A stretch of 61,253 nt of DNA from Bacteroidales bacterium (GCA_028708425.1 JAQVYY010000015.1:1-61253), one strand, 5' to 3'; numbered from the stretch's first letter, positions 32,994-43,434 are shown. The notes: generated by a model from the letters alone, not told the origin. Numbers and translations: made by a program.

Positions 32994-33146
32994 TTAACCC
33001 CAATTATTCATTCGAATACTTGGGACCTCCGACAGCGAGTAAGTTTCACAACCAATTTTGTTACCCAAAATTATTGGGCTCAACTATGTCGGGGTAGCCC
33101 GCATTTGCATTAATCTTTACCAAATATGATGAGTAATGCGGGTTAA
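32994..33146 (+). repeat. 150-bp intergenic element, copy 8 (153 bp with a 3-bp insertion)
   Basis: TTAACCCC... to ...GCGGGTTAA, between the cytidylate-kinase-like gene and the EF-G paralog. AAAATTGGG reads AAAATTATTGGG, a 3-bp duplication of ATT that accounts for the extra length. CTGTC/GACAG stem is damaged on the left side (TGGGACCTCCGACAG). Confidence 0.9.
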
Positions 33147-33151
33147 GGGAC

Positions 33152-33180
33152 AAAAAAACCCTTGGGTAACCAAGGGCTTT
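33152..33180 (-). terminator. Intrinsic terminator after the EF-G paralog
   Basis: Stem CCCTTGG / CCAAGGG with GTAA loop; on the minus strand seven T follow. 22 bp past the stop codon. Confidence 0.8.
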
Positions 33181-33201
33181 CGTGTTGTATTCTTTTTGTT
33201 T

Positions 33202-35358
33202 TTACTCTTCTTCCGACTCTTCTTCGTAGGCTTTTAGCAGTTTTTCCTGAACATCGGCAGGAACCTGTTCGTAGTTTAAGAATTTCATGTCGTAGGTTGC
33301 TCGGCCACTTGTGAGCGATGAGAGCGCAGTTGAATATTTATTAAGTTCGGCTAGTGGAACCTTGGCAATAATTTTTTCGAACCCTTTAACGCTGTCCATG
33401 CCCATAATTATGGATCTACGGTTCTGCAGGTCGCTCATCACATCGCCCATATTGCTACTGGGTACAAGTACCTCTACCTCGTACACAGGCTCCATAATTT
33501 TAGGGCCAGCATTTTTAAAGGCTGTTCTAAAAGCGTTTCTGCCGGCAAGTTTAAATGAGATTTCATTTGAGTCAACGGGGTGCATCTTCCCATCATAAAT
33601 AGCAACCCTAATATCGCGAGCGTAGGATCCGGTAAGCGGGCCCTCGTCCATTTTTTCCATTATCCCTTTTAGGATTGCGGGGAGAAAACGAGCGTCAATG
33701 GCGCCCCCAACAATGCAGTTGTAAAACACTAGCTTCCCACCCCAGTCTAAATTAATCTCTTCTTTTCCCCTAACACTTATATTTATTTCTTTACCATTAA
33801 TCTTATACTTGGTTGGGTCGGGGGCACCTTCTTTATGGGGTTCAATAACCATGTAAACCTCACCAAATTGCCCAGCTCCTCCGCTTTGCTTTTTATGGCG
33901 ATAGTCGGCCTGAGCCGTTTTTGTGATGGTTTCGCGGTAAGGGATACGAGGAGGCAGAAAATCGACATCAATTTTATATAAATTTAGCAGTTGCCACTTT
34001 AGTATATTAAGATGATGTTCGCCCTGTCCATGTATAATAATTTGCTTAAGCTCTTTTGAGTACTCAACAATAATGGTTGGATCTTCTTGGTGCGCCCGAT
34101 TCAGATATTCTCCGAGTTTTTCGGTATCCGATTCATTTTTGGCCTTAATTGCAGTTCTAAATTTTGAGTTGGGAAATGTAAGCGGTGCAAAAGAAATGTT
34201 TTTGCCAGGGGCGCACAGGGTATGATTTGTTTTAGTGTTTTTTAGTTTTACAGCGGCACCAATATCCCCAGCAACAAGTTCAGATACTTTTTCACGTTTT
34301 TTGCCAGCCACAACAAAGAGCTGTGATATGCGTTCTTTTCCATCGTTTGTAGTGTTAACTAAATCCATTCCTTCGGCAACCTTGCCCGATATAACTTTAA
34401 AGTAGTTAACCTCGCCAATGTGCGATTCAACGGCAGTTTTAAATACGAATAATGAAACGGGATCTGCAGCATTATAGCTAATTTCTTTCCCATCCTTTGT
34501 TTTCATCGCAGCACACATATCAGGGCTTGGGCACACATTAATAACAAACTCCATCAGTCTTTTTACTCCAACATTACGTTTGCCCGAAACACAGAAAACG
34601 GGAAACAGGTCTCTTGCTATCATGCCCGCTCTAATTCCCATGCGCATCTCATCTTCCGAAAGCGTTCCCTGGTCAAAGAATTTTTCCATTAGGCTTTCAT
34701 CATTCTCAGCGGCAGCCTCAATTAGAGCATTATGCAGTTCATTTGCCTTATCCATTTCTTCGGCAGGGATGTCTAGTATTTCACGTTCGCCAGAGTCGCC
34801 TTTAAACTTGTACATCTTCATCAGAAGAACATCAACAATAGCGTCAAACTCATTGCCAGCATTTACAGGGTATTGAACAATGGCTACTTTTGAACCAAAG
34901 CTCACTTTAAGCGATTCTATGGTTTGGTCAAAGTTTGCCTTTTCATGGTCGAGTTGGTTAACAGCAAATAGCAGGGGCTTATTAAGTCTTTCTGCGTGAC
35001 GAGCAAAAATTTCGGTTCCAACCTCCACACCGTATTGCGAGTTAATTGTCATTAAACCTACATCGGCTGTGTACATTGATGAGATCACCGCTCCTACAAA
35101 ATCGTCGGAACCAGGGGTGTCGATAATGTTTAGCTTATTGCCGTTAAATTCGGTATAAAGTACGGTAGAGAAAATAGAGCGCTGGTTCTGCTGCTCAATT
35201 TCGCTGTAGTCTGAAACAGTGCTCTTTGCCTCTATTGTACCCTTACGGTCAATAACTTTCCCCTCAAACATCATACTTTCGGCTAGGATAGTTTTTCCTG
35301 AGCCCGTATTGCCCAATAGGGCTATGTTTCTTACTTGGTCAGATTGATAAGTTTTCAT
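33202..35358 (-). CDS. Elongation factor G paralog (EF-G2-like) without the catalytic His
   Basis: 718 aa with all EF-G domains: G domain (P-loop GNTGSGKT near 16), domain II, III, IV (KKQSGGAGQFGEVYMV, GGAIDARFLPAILKG) and V (VYEVEVLVPSSNMGDVMSDLQNRR). Compared with FusA in this window, the G3 motif is DTPGSDDFVG, not DTPGHVDF, so the His that activates water is Ser; G4 is NQLD, not NKMD; switch I loses RGITIT (QRSIFST). GTP hydrolysis is therefore doubtful. A Bacteroides EF-G paralog without GTPase activity is known to support translation in starvation; this is probably its relative. ATG at 35358 (MKTYQSDQVRN) fits the family start. Acidic tail EEESEEE. Confidence 0.88.
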   Translation of the reverse strand: MKTYQSDQVRNIALLGNTGSGKTILAESMMFEGKVIDRKGTIEAKSTVSDYSEIEQQNQRSIFSTVLYTEFNGNKLNIIDTPGSDDFVGAVISSMYTADVGLMTINSQYGVEVGTEIFARHAERLNKPLLFAVNQLDHEKANFDQTIESLKVSFGSKVAIVQYPVNAGNEFDAIVDVLLMKMYKFKGDSGEREILDIPAEEMDKANELHNALIEAAAENDESLMEKFFDQGTLSEDEMRMGIRAGMIARDLFPVFCVSGKRNVGVKRLMEFVINVCPSPDMCAAMKTKDGKEISYNAADPVSLFVFKTAVESHIGEVNYFKVISGKVAEGMDLVNTTNDGKERISQLFVVAGKKREKVSELVAGDIGAAVKLKNTKTNHTLCAPGKNISFAPLTFPNSKFRTAIKAKNESDTEKLGEYLNRAHQEDPTIIVEYSKELKQIIIHGQGEHHLNILKWQLLNLYKIDVDFLPPRIPYRETITKTAQADYRHKKQSGGAGQFGEVYMVIEPHKEGAPDPTKYKINGKEINISVRGKEEINLDWGGKLVFYNCIVGGAIDARFLPAILKGIMEKMDEGPLTGSYARDIRVAIYDGKMHPVDSNEISFKLAGRNAFRTAFKNAGPKIMEPVYEVEVLVPSSNMGDVMSDLQNRRSIIMGMDSVKGFEKIIAKVPLAELNKYSTALSSLTSGRATYDMKFLNYEQVPADVQEKLLKAYEEESEEE

Positions 35359-35440
35359 GCAACTTGCTTTACTTCGGTTTAACAATATGTTGTCTATCAA
35401 CAAGTACTTAAGTCGATAGGCTCCCTAATAAAAATTTGCC

Positions 35441-35470
35441 CAAAAATACTAAAAATTTACTTTAAACAAG
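35441..35470 (-). promoter_or_regulatory. Promoter for the EF-G paralog (CTTG-N18-TATTTTTG)
   Basis: On the minus strand CTTG (35470-35467), 18-bp spacer, exact TAnnTTTG (35448-35441). Start near 35434, leader about 76 nt. Confidence 0.5.
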
Positions 35471-35576
35471 TCTTCATGGGGCATAACTTTCTTGTTTTAT
35501 TGAAAATAAAAATGAGCTCAATTAATTTAAATAGGTAATAATAAATGCCTGAGCATTTAATTAAATGCCTAAAATG

Positions 35577-35608
35577 CTTGGAATTATTAAATGGTGTTCA
35601 TACCTTTG
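35577..35608 (+). promoter_or_regulatory. Upstream promoter P1 of the ribosomal operon
   Basis: CTTG (35577-35580), 20-bp spacer, TACCTTTG (35601-35608), an exact -7. It would start near 35615, about 130 nt before rpsL. Confidence 0.6.
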
Positions 35609-35665
35609 CGCCCGCAATTTTAACGTAGTAATACGCTAGTTGACAATAAAAATGGGACAAAAAGT

Positions 35666-35695
35666 TTTGGTGTTTAATAAAAAAGAATACCTTTG
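35666..35695 (+). promoter_or_regulatory. Proximal promoter P2 of the ribosomal operon
   Basis: TTTG (35666-35669), 18-bp spacer, TACCTTTG (35688-35695), both exact and identical in -7 to P1. Start near 35702, leader about 43 nt. Together with the EF-G paralog promoter this accounts for the 386-bp divergent gap 35359-35744. Confidence 0.75.
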
Positions 35696-35744
35696 CAACC
35701 CATTTTACATAAAGAGACTATATAATTAAACTTAAGAAGAATAT

Positions 35745-36122
35745 ATGCCTACTATTCAGCAATTAGTGAGAAAAGGGAGGACCAAAATCGTAGGGACGAG
35801 CAAGTCGCCAGCTCTCGATTCGTGCCCTCAGCGTCGCGGGGTATGTGTGCGTGTGTACACCACTACTCCTAAGAAACCCAACTCAGCGATGAGAAAGGTT
35901 GCCAGGGTAAGGCTTACCAACGGAAACGAAGTAAATGCTTATATTCCTGGCGAAGGACACAATCTACAGGAGCACTCAATTGTGCTTATCCGTGGAGGTA
36001 GGGTTAAAGACCTTCCCGGTGTTCGTTACCATCTTGTAAGAGGATCTCTTGATGCATCGGGGGTTGAAGGGCGCACGCAACGCCGTTCCAAGTATGGAAC
36101 CAAGAAGCCTAAGAAAAGTTAA
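35745..36122 (+). CDS. rpsL: 30S ribosomal protein S12
   Basis: 125 aa, first gene of the merged str-S10-spc-alpha operon. Decoding-centre loop [13 protein letters not shown] carries the Lys (K43 equivalent) where streptomycin-resistance changes occur; it is the wild-type residue here. Also [28 protein letters not shown]. No Shine-Dalgarno sequence precedes the ATG, as is usual in this phylum. Confidence 0.98.
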   Translation: MPTIQQLVRKGRTKIVGTSKSPALDSCPQRRGVCVRVYTTTPKKPNSAMRKVARVRLTNGNEVNAYIPGEGHNLQEHSIVLIRGGRVKDLPGVRYHLVRGSLDASGVEGRTQRRSKYGTKKPKKS

Positions 36123-36150
36123 TTAAATTTTTAAACACATTGTTTAAAGA

Positions 36151-36627
36151 ATGAGAAAAACAAAACCAAAAAAGAGGATACTTTTACCCGATCCTAAATT
36201 TCAGGATCCATTTGTTACACGTTTTGTGAACAACATGATGTATAGTGGTAAGAAGAGTATCGCATTCGACATTTTTTACGAAGCTCTCGAGATCGTTGAA
36301 AAAAAGATGAAGAATGAAGAGAAGAGCCCTCTCGAAATATGGAAGAAGGCCATTGAGAATATCACCCCTCATGTTGAGGTGAAAAGCCGACGTGTAGGAG
36401 GTGCAACCTTTCAGGTTCCAATGGAAGTTCGCCCCGATCGCAAGGTTACAATAGCGATGAAAAACATGATCATATTTTCACGTAAGCGGCCGGGAAAAGG
36501 AATGAGCGACAAGCTAGCCGCTGAAATAATGGGCGGTTACAATGAAGAGGGAGGAGCCTATAAGCGAAAAGAGGATATGCACCGTATGGCTGCAGCCAAT
36601 AAGGCTTTCGCCCATTTCAGATTTTAA
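36151..36627 (+). CDS. rpsG: 30S ribosomal protein S7
   Basis: 158 aa, assembly initiator of the 30S head that contacts the E-site tRNA. Family stretches: [15 protein letters not shown]-like segment ([16 protein letters not shown]) and [16 protein letters not shown]. It follows rpsL by 28 bp. Confidence 0.98.
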   Translation: MRKTKPKKRILLPDPKFQDPFVTRFVNNMMYSGKKSIAFDIFYEALEIVEKKMKNEEKSPLEIWKKAIENITPHVEVKSRRVGGATFQVPMEVRPDRKVTIAMKNMIIFSRKRPGKGMSDKLAAEIMGGYNEEGGAYKRKEDMHRMAAANKAFAHFRF

Positions 36628-36669
36628 TATTTTTTTATACCTTACTATAATACCGAGGCAGAGAACTAG

Positions 36670-38787
36670 ATGAGCAGAGATTTAACGTTTACCCGTAACA
36701 TAGGCATCATGGCACACATTGATGCCGGTAAGACAACAACAACCGAACGCATACTATACTATACGGGTAAAACACATAAGATAGGAGAAACGCATGATGG
36801 TGCTGCTACAATGGACTGGATGGTTCAGGAGCAGGAGAGAGGAATTACAATCACATCTGCGGCGACAACTACTTTTTGGAATTATGACGACCAGCAGTAT
36901 CAAATTAACATAATTGACACTCCAGGCCACGTTGACTTTACCGTAGAGGTCGAACGCTCATTAAGGGTTCTCGATGGCGCAGTTGCCGTTTTTTGTGCCG
37001 TAGGGGGTGTTGAACCACAAAGCGAAACCGTTTGGCGCCAGGCCGACAAGTATCGTGTACCCCGGTTGGCTTTCGTAAATAAGATGGATAGGACAGGAGC
37101 CGATTTTCTAGCTGTTGTTCAGCAGATAAAAGAGATGCTTGGCGCTAAGCCAATTCCACTTCAATTACCCATCGGAGCCGAAGAGAGTTTTAAAGGTGTA
37201 GTAGATTTAATTGAAAATAAAGCGATAGTTTGGTACGATAATCCTAAAACAAAATCTACCGAATATCGCTACGAGGATGTACCCTCGGATATGGTTACCG
37301 AAGTTAACGAATGGCGCGAAAAACTCATCGAGGCTGTGGCTGAGTACAACGATGACCTTTTGGAGCGTTTTTTCGAAGATCCCGATTCCATTACCCAGGA
37401 AGAGATACTCGAAACCATACGTACGGCCACGATTAATCTTTCAATCGTTCCCGTGCTTTGTGGCGCATCATTTAAGAATAAAGGTATTCAGCGGTTGCTG
37501 GATTCCATTATTAGTTTCATGCCAAGTCCACTCGATATCGGAGCAGTACATGGAACACACCCTGATTCAGGTGATGAGTTACTACGTAACCCTGATGTAA
37601 AAGAACCTTTCTGTGGGTTGGCATTTAAAATCGCTACCGACCCCTTTGTAGGAAGGCTCGCATTTATTAGGGTTTATTCAGGCAAACTCGACAGTGGTAG
37701 CTATATTTACAACATGCGCAGCGGTAAAAAAGAGCGCATTAGTCGCCTTTACCAAATGCACTCCAACAAGCAAAATCCAATAGAATTTTGTCATGCCGGA
37801 GACATTTGCGCTGCGGTAGGGTTTAAAGACCTTAGAACTGGCGACACTGTTTGCACAGAAAAACATCCAATTTTACTTGAATCAATGACCTTCCCCGAAC
37901 CCGTAATAGGGCTTGCGGTTGAACCCAAAACACAGGAGGATCTCAAAAAGCTTGGGGTTGCCTTAGGCAAGCTTTCAGAGGAAGACCCTACGTTTCAGGT
38001 TCATAGTGACGAGGATAGTGGCCAAACCGTGATTAGCGGTATGGGCGAGCTACACCTTGAAGTTATTGTTGATAGATTGATGAGAGAGTTTAAGGTAGGA
38101 ATTAACCAAGGAGCTCCTCAGGTAGCATACAAAGAGGCTATCACACAAGTTACCGAACACCGCGAAGTGTTCAAAAAACAGTCAGGTGGTAGGGGTAAAT
38201 TTGCCGATATTGTTGTCGAAATCGGCCCGGCCGACGATGGCATAGCAGGTCTACAATTTGTCGACAAGGTAAAAGGCGGAAATGTCCCTAAAGAGTTTAT
38301 ACCATCTGTACAAAAAGGATTTGAGTTGGCCATGAGGAATGGAGTTCTAGCAGGGTACGCTTTAATTAGTCTTAAGGTAACCCTAAAGGATGGATCATTT
38401 CATGCGGTTGACTCCGATGGTTTGTCATTTGAAATTGCTGCCCGTCAGGCGTTTCGTCATGCAGTTCCCAAAGCGAACCCTATCTTACTTGAACCCATTA
38501 TGACCGTGGAGGTTGTTACCCCCGAGGAGTATATGGGCGATGTAATAGGCGATTTAAACAAGCGAAGGGGACAAGTTTCGAGCATGGATTCAAAAGGCGT
38601 GGCACGTGTAATTAAAGCAGAGGTTCCATTGTCCGAACAATTCGGATATGTTACCGTACTACGGACGCTCTCCTCCGGAAGGGCTACCTCATCAATGGAG
38701 TTTTCTCACTATGCTGAGGTTCCTGCCTCTATTGCGAAGGAGGTTGTAGAAATGTCCAGTGGTAAAATAGTAAAAGAAGTCGATTAA
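36670..38787 (+). CDS. fusA: Elongation factor G
   Basis: 705 aa GTPase that drives translocation. All catalytic G motifs are canonical: [15 protein letters not shown], switch [21 protein letters not shown] with the catalytic His, [10 protein letters not shown]. Domain IV has [16 protein letters not shown]. This is the housekeeping copy, in contrast to the paralog at 33202-35358. Placed between rpsG and rpsJ with no tuf gene following, a Bacteroidota arrangement. Confidence 0.98.
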   Translation: MSRDLTFTRNIGIMAHIDAGKTTTTERILYYTGKTHKIGETHDGAATMDWMVQEQERGITITSAATTTFWNYDDQQYQINIIDTPGHVDFTVEVERSLRVLDGAVAVFCAVGGVEPQSETVWRQADKYRVPRLAFVNKMDRTGADFLAVVQQIKEMLGAKPIPLQLPIGAEESFKGVVDLIENKAIVWYDNPKTKSTEYRYEDVPSDMVTEVNEWREKLIEAVAEYNDDLLERFFEDPDSITQEEILETIRTATINLSIVPVLCGASFKNKGIQRLLDSIISFMPSPLDIGAVHGTHPDSGDELLRNPDVKEPFCGLAFKIATDPFVGRLAFIRVYSGKLDSGSYIYNMRSGKKERISRLYQMHSNKQNPIEFCHAGDICAAVGFKDLRTGDTVCTEKHPILLESMTFPEPVIGLAVEPKTQEDLKKLGVALGKLSEEDPTFQVHSDEDSGQTVISGMGELHLEVIVDRLMREFKVGINQGAPQVAYKEAITQVTEHREVFKKQSGGRGKFADIVVEIGPADDGIAGLQFVDKVKGGNVPKEFIPSVQKGFELAMRNGVLAGYALISLKVTLKDGSFHAVDSDGLSFEIAARQAFRHAVPKANPILLEPIMTVEVVTPEEYMGDVIGDLNKRRGQVSSMDSKGVARVIKAEVPLSEQFGYVTVLRTLSSGRATSSMEFSHYAEVPASIAKEVVEMSSGKIVKEVD

Positions 38788-38808
38788 TCATTTACCATTT
38801 GTTGTAAA

Positions 38809-39114
38809 ATGAGCCAAAAGATCAGAATCAAGCTTAAATCTTATGACCACAATTTAGTGGATAAGTCGGCCGAGAAGATCGTTAAAACCGTTAAATCAAC
38901 GGGTGCAATTGTGAATGGGCCAATACCCCTTCCAACGCATAAACGGATCTTTACTGTGAACCGATCCACTTTTGTGAATAAGAAATCGAGAGAGCAGTTT
39001 CAGCTAAGCTCTTTCAAGAGACTACTCGACATCTACAGCTCCACACCGAAGACAATCGATGCTCTTATGAAGCTTGAGTTGCCCAGTGGAGTCGAAGTAG
39101 AAATTAAAGTATGA
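38809..39114 (+). CDS. rpsJ: 30S ribosomal protein S10
   Basis: 101 aa. [21 protein letters not shown] and [28 protein letters not shown] are diagnostic. S10 also binds NusB in transcription antitermination. First gene of the S10 part, directly after fusA. Confidence 0.98.
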   Translation: MSQKIRIKLKSYDHNLVDKSAEKIVKTVKSTGAIVNGPIPLPTHKRIFTVNRSTFVNKKSREQFQLSSFKRLLDIYSSTPKTIDALMKLELPSGVEVEIKV

Positions 39115-39140
39115 GTGTGATTAATTAATCAATTATTGCA

Positions 39141-39755
39141 ATGTCAGGAATAATAGGAAGAAAAATTGGAATGACTTCAGTATTCAGTGCCGAGGGTAAA
39201 AATATACCATGCACTGTTATCGAAGCAGGTCCCTGCGTTGTTACTCAGGTCAAAACCGTAGAGCAGGATGGTTATTCTGCACTACAGCTAGCCTTTGATG
39301 AGAAAAAGGAGAAGCACACCAGCAAACCTATGCTTGGCCACTTTCAAAAAGCTAAAATTGCCCCAAAACGCAAAATAGCTGAGTTTAAAGAGTGGGATAA
39401 GGAATATCAGCTGGGCGATGTGGTTACATCAGACATTTTCCTTGAGGATAGATGGATAGATGTTACTGGAATATCCAAAGGAAAAGGATTCCAAGGTGTA
39501 GTTAAGCGTCATGGTTATAGTGGTGCTGAACGAACTCACGGACAAAATGGTTGCCTTAGAACTCCCGGTTCAATTGGCGCGAGCTCGGATCCTAGCAGGG
39601 TATTTAAGGGCAAGAAAATGCCGGGGAGAATGGGAGGGAAAGCCGTAAAGGTTATAAACCTAAGGCTCATCAAAGTGATACCTGAAAACAACTTATTAAT
39701 AGTAAAAGGCTCAATACCAGGCCCCAAAGGTTCATATTTAATCATTGAGAAGTAA
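39141..39755 (+). CDS. rplC: 50S ribosomal protein L3
   Basis: 204 aa. [13 protein letters not shown] at the start, and the long central loop reaching toward the peptidyl transferase centre ([14 protein letters not shown]...PGRMGG). Its stop overlaps the rplD start by one base (TAATG), which suggests translational coupling. Confidence 0.98.
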   Translation: MSGIIGRKIGMTSVFSAEGKNIPCTVIEAGPCVVTQVKTVEQDGYSALQLAFDEKKEKHTSKPMLGHFQKAKIAPKRKIAEFKEWDKEYQLGDVVTSDIFLEDRWIDVTGISKGKGFQGVVKRHGYSGAERTHGQNGCLRTPGSIGASSDPSRVFKGKKMPGRMGGKAVKVINLRLIKVIPENNLLIVKGSIPGPKGSYLIIEK

Positions 39756-40387
39756 TGGAAATCAACGTACTAAAGACAACAGGTGAGGATACCGGACGAA
39801 AAGTTGAACTCAATGAGCAAATTTTTGGTGTCCAGCCTAACGATCATGCCATCTACCTTGATGTTAAGCAGTACTTAGCAAACCAACGACAGGGTACGCA
39901 TAAGTCTAAACAACGTAGTGAGATAGCTGGCAGCACTAGGAAAATTAAACGGCAAAAAGGCACTGGTACAGCCAGAGCAGGATCTATTAAATCGCCAATA
40001 TTTAGAGGCGGTGGAAGAGCTTTTGGGCCCATGCCACGCGACTATCGCTTCAAGCTTAATAAAAAGTTGAAGCAGCTGGCGCGGAAAAGTGCGCTTTCCT
40101 ATAAGCTAAATCAGAACTCTATTTTGGTAATTGAAGACCCAAATTTTGAGTCGCCAAAAACCAAAGAATTTGTAACCATCTGCAAGAATCTCAATTTAAC
40201 CGATAAAAAGTCGGTTTTTGTACTCGGAGAACCAAATAATAATATATATTTGTCGTCCAGAAACTTACAAAAACAAAAAGTGCTAATTGCATCAAATGTA
40301 AATACTTACGAAATCATGAATGCAAATACTATAGTACTGGCCGAGAGTGCAATTGATGTTTTAAATAAGATGTTTAAAATTGTATAA
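39755..40387 (+). CDS. rplD: 50S ribosomal protein L4
   Basis: 210 aa. The exit-tunnel loop [25 protein letters not shown] is complete (about 67-91). In many bacteria L4 represses its own operon; no leader structure for that was recognised here. Overlaps rplC by one base. Confidence 0.97.
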   Translation: MEINVLKTTGEDTGRKVELNEQIFGVQPNDHAIYLDVKQYLANQRQGTHKSKQRSEIAGSTRKIKRQKGTGTARAGSIKSPIFRGGGRAFGPMPRDYRFKLNKKLKQLARKSALSYKLNQNSILVIEDPNFESPKTKEFVTICKNLNLTDKKSVFVLGEPNNNIYLSSRNLQKQKVLIASNVNTYEIMNANTIVLAESAIDVLNKMFKIV

Positions 40388-40398
40388 ATCCTGTAACT

Positions 40399-40689
40399 AT
40401 GAATATTATAATTAGGCCTGTAGTAACCGAGAAGATGGAAGATTTAGGCGAGAGGTTAAATCGTTACGGATTTATTGTGGAAAATACCGCCAACCGCTTA
40501 GAGGTGAAAAAGGCTGTTGAAGAATTTTACGGGGTTACCGTAAAAAGCGTGAATACAATGCGTTACGGAGGAAAGCGTAAATCGCGCTATACTCGTACCG
40601 GAATAATAGAAGGTAAAACACCTAGCTATAAAAAAGCAATCGTAACGCTAGAAGAAGGTGAACAGATTGATTTTTTTAGCAACATTTAA
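40399..40689 (+). CDS. rplW: 50S ribosomal protein L23
   Basis: 96 aa. [43 protein letters not shown] is typical; L23 lies at the tunnel exit and docks trigger factor and SRP. The start [12 protein letters not shown] is unambiguous. Confidence 0.97.
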   Translation: MNIIIRPVVTEKMEDLGERLNRYGFIVENTANRLEVKKAVEEFYGVTVKSVNTMRYGGKRKSRYTRTGIIEGKTPSYKKAIVTLEEGEQIDFFSNI

Positions 40690-40694
40690 TTAGA

Positions 40695-41519
40695 ATGGCT
40701 GTAAGAAAACTAAAACCTGTTACCCCAGGTCAAAGACATAAACTTATAGGTGTATTCGACGATATTACAACTACTACACCTGAGAAATCGTTACTAGCTC
40801 CCATTAAAAAGTCGGGCGGAAGGAATAATTCCGGTAAGATGACTATACGAAACATTGGTGGAGGGCATAAACGTCGTTACAGGATAATTGACTTTGCGCG
40901 TGATCGCGATGGAGTGGCTGCCGTTGTGAAAACAATTGAGTACGATCCAAATCGTTCTGCACGCATTGCATTGGTTGTATATACCGATGGCGAAAAACGC
41001 TATATTATTGCACCTGCTGGCCTCAAGGTAGGTCAGACCATTATGTCGGGTAAGGGTATTGCCCCAGAGTTAGGCAATACATTGTATCTATCAGAGATCC
41101 CTCTTGGTACACTGGTTCATAATATTGAGCTAAAACCCCAACAAGGAGGAGTAATGGCTCGTAGTGCGGGTTCCTATGCACAGGTGCTTGCACGCGAGGG
41201 GAATCACGCCGTTTTAAAATTGCCCAGTGGCGAAATTAGAATGGTACAAACCACTTGCAAAGCAACTATAGGAACTGTTTCAAATTCTGACCACGCTCAT
41301 ATTGTTTCGGGTAAAGCTGGGCGTTCACGATGGTTAGGCCGCAGATCAAGAGTACGTGGTGTTTCAATGAACCCAGTTGATCACCCAATGGGTGGTGGCG
41401 AAGGTCGTGCGTCAGGTGGACTTCCACGTTCACGCAAAGGCCTTCCAGCTAAGGGATATAAAACTCGCTCTCCAAAAAATCAGTCGAGCAAGTTTATCGT
41501 TGAACGTAGGAATAAGTAA
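40695..41519 (+). CDS. rplB: 50S ribosomal protein L2
   Basis: 274 aa. Core rRNA-binding protein needed for subunit joining and peptidyl transfer. [19 protein letters not shown] near 45 and the C-terminal [20 protein letters not shown] with the conserved His are present. Five bases after rplW. Confidence 0.98.
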   Translation: MAVRKLKPVTPGQRHKLIGVFDDITTTTPEKSLLAPIKKSGGRNNSGKMTIRNIGGGHKRRYRIIDFARDRDGVAAVVKTIEYDPNRSARIALVVYTDGEKRYIIAPAGLKVGQTIMSGKGIAPELGNTLYLSEIPLGTLVHNIELKPQQGGVMARSAGSYAQVLAREGNHAVLKLPSGEIRMVQTTCKATIGTVSNSDHAHIVSGKAGRSRWLGRRSRVRGVSMNPVDHPMGGGEGRASGGLPRSRKGLPAKGYKTRSPKNQSSKFIVERRNK

Positions 41520-41537
41520 TTTGAAAATTATCAAGCT

Positions 41538-41807
41538 ATGAGTCGTTCATTAAAAAAAGGACCATATATAGAGCATAAGTTGGAGAAGCGAATCATTAAA
41601 ATGAACGCGGCCAATAAGAAACAGGTTATTAAAACCTGGTCGAGAGCCTCTATGATATCACCGGATTTTGTAGGCCACACGGTAGCAGTACACAATGGAA
41701 ATAAGTTCATCCCTGTTTACGTAACAGAGAATATGGTGGGTCACAAACTCGGAGAGTTTGCACCAACACGAACATTCCGTGGTCATTCCGGTAATAAGAA
41801 TAAATAG
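41538..41807 (+). CDS. rpsS: 30S ribosomal protein S19
   Basis: 89 aa. [15 protein letters not shown] at the start, [23 protein letters not shown] and [18 protein letters not shown] mark S19 of the 30S head. Confidence 0.98.
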   Translation: MSRSLKKGPYIEHKLEKRIIKMNAANKKQVIKTWSRASMISPDFVGHTVAVHNGNKFIPVYVTENMVGHKLGEFAPTRTFRGHSGNKNK

Positions 41808-41832
41808 TAATTAGATCTTAAACCAAGAAATA

Positions 41833-42255
41833 ATGGGTGCAAGAAAACGTATAAAAGCCGAAAGAATTAAAGAGGAGAAGAGGAATAAGGCATTTGCTAT
41901 ACTAAGAAATAATCCTACATCTCCTCGAAAAATGCGCTTGGTTGTTGATTTGGTAAGGGGTAAGCAGGTCAATGAGGCCATCGATATCCTTAGGTTTACA
42001 CCTAATGAGCCAACAATAAAGCTAGAAAAGTTGATACTATCAGCTTTAGCTAATTGGCAGGCTAAAAATGAAGGTGTTCGTATTGAGGATGCTAATCTTT
42101 ATGTAAAGGAGATTTTTGTTGACGAAGGTCGCATGCTTAAGCGGATAAAACCCGCCGCGCAAGGACGTGCCCACAGAATCAGGAAACGTTCAAATCACGT
42201 TACCGTTGTATTAGACAGCGCAGTTACTAATGATACTCAAAACACACAGAGCTAA
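41833..42255 (+). CDS. rplV: 50S ribosomal protein L22
   Basis: 140 aa. SPRKMRLVVDLVRGKQVNEAIDILRF and the tunnel-loop region DEGRMLKRIKPAAQGRAHRIRKR. A slightly long basic N-terminus (MGARKRIKAERIKEEKR) and a polar tail extend the core. Its stop abuts the rpsC ATG. Confidence 0.97.
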   Translation: MGARKRIKAERIKEEKRNKAFAILRNNPTSPRKMRLVVDLVRGKQVNEAIDILRFTPNEPTIKLEKLILSALANWQAKNEGVRIEDANLYVKEIFVDEGRMLKRIKPAAQGRAHRIRKRSNHVTVVLDSAVTNDTQNTQS

Positions 42256-42972
42256 ATGGGACAGAAAGTTAATCCAATAGGCAATAGGTTAGGTATCATC
42301 AAAGGATGGGATTCTAACTGGTACGGTGGTAACCATTACGCGCAAAAGCTAGTGGAGGATAAAAAGATACGGGAGTATCTTGCTGCACGTTTAGCTAAAG
42401 CCAGCGTATCTAAAATTGTGATAGAGCGTACACTTAAGCTCATTACAGTAACCGTACATACTGCCCGACCCGGTATTATAATCGGAAAAGGAGGACAAGA
42501 GGTTGATAAACTTAGGGAGGAGCTTAAGAATATCACTAATAAAGAGATCCAAATTAATATCTTTGAAGTAAAACGACCCGAGCTAGATGCTACAATTGTT
42601 GCCAACAACATAGCGCGTCAAATTGAGGGACGAATTTCATTTCGAAGGGCTATTAAAATGACCATTGCATCAACAATGCGTATGGGAGCCGAAGGTATTA
42701 AAGTGCAAATCTCTGGCCGTTTGGGCGGAGCAGAGATGGCACGTTCTGAGACTTACAAGGAGGGCAGAATACCGCTACATACATTCCGTGCTGATATTGA
42801 CTATGCACTTGGCGAGGCGCATACTAAGGTAGGCCTTATCGGAATCAAAGTTTGGATTTGTAATGGTGAGATTTACGGAAAACCTGACTTATCGCCGAAT
42901 GTGGGTAAAAGTGCACCACACCGTGGCAACAGGCCACCTCGTGGAGGAAATACTCGCAAGAGAAGGAAATAG
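42256..42972 (+). CDS. rpsC: 30S ribosomal protein S3
   Basis: 238 aa. KH domain with [17 protein letters not shown] near 72, then the S3 C-terminal domain ([31 protein letters not shown]). Forms the mRNA entry channel with S4 and S5. The tail is Arg/Gly-rich ([13 protein letters not shown]). Confidence 0.98.
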   Translation: MGQKVNPIGNRLGIIKGWDSNWYGGNHYAQKLVEDKKIREYLAARLAKASVSKIVIERTLKLITVTVHTARPGIIIGKGGQEVDKLREELKNITNKEIQINIFEVKRPELDATIVANNIARQIEGRISFRRAIKMTIASTMRMGAEGIKVQISGRLGGAEMARSETYKEGRIPLHTFRADIDYALGEAHTKVGLIGIKVWICNGEIYGKPDLSPNVGKSAPHRGNRPPRGGNTRKRRK

Positions 42973-42998
42973 TTAATAGCATTAAACGATTTTAGGAA

Positions 42999-43427
42999 AT
43001 GTTACAGCCAAAGAAAACTAAATTCAGAAGGCAGCAAAAAGGCCGCATGAAGGGCAATGCCCAACGTGGGAACCAACTTGCATTCGGTTCGTTTGGGATC
43101 AAGTCATTAGATTCCATTTGGATAACCGGAAGGCAAATTGAAGCTGCCCGCCAGGCCGTTACACGTTATATGAAACGTGAAGGCCAGATTTGGATTCGCA
43201 TCTTTCCCGATAAGCCCATTACTAAAAAACCCGCCGAAGTTCGTATGGGTAAAGGTAAGGGTGCACCAGAGGGATTCGTAGCACCAGTTACTCCAGGTCG
43301 TATACTTATAGAGGCCGATGGAGTACCTTACGAGGTAGCTAAAGAAGCATTGCGACTTGCAGCGCAGAAGTTGCCTGTGAGAACCAAGTTTATTGTACGC
43401 CGTGATTACACCGAAACTGAAAACTAG
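42999..43427 (+). CDS. rplP: 50S ribosomal protein L16
   Basis: 142 aa. [40 protein letters not shown] and [16 protein letters not shown] are classic L16 signatures, with the loop near the A-site tRNA elbow. Confidence 0.98.
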   Translation: MLQPKKTKFRRQQKGRMKGNAQRGNQLAFGSFGIKSLDSIWITGRQIEAARQAVTRYMKREGQIWIRIFPDKPITKKPAEVRMGKGKGAPEGFVAPVTPGRILIEADGVPYEVAKEALRLAAQKLPVRTKFIVRRDYTETEN

Positions 43428-43434
43428 CTAAGAA

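Noticed and set aside
3891-33146. Reading the recurring 150-bp units as a CRISPR array
   Set aside because: Copies are kilobases apart with genes between, far too long, and no cas genes are present.
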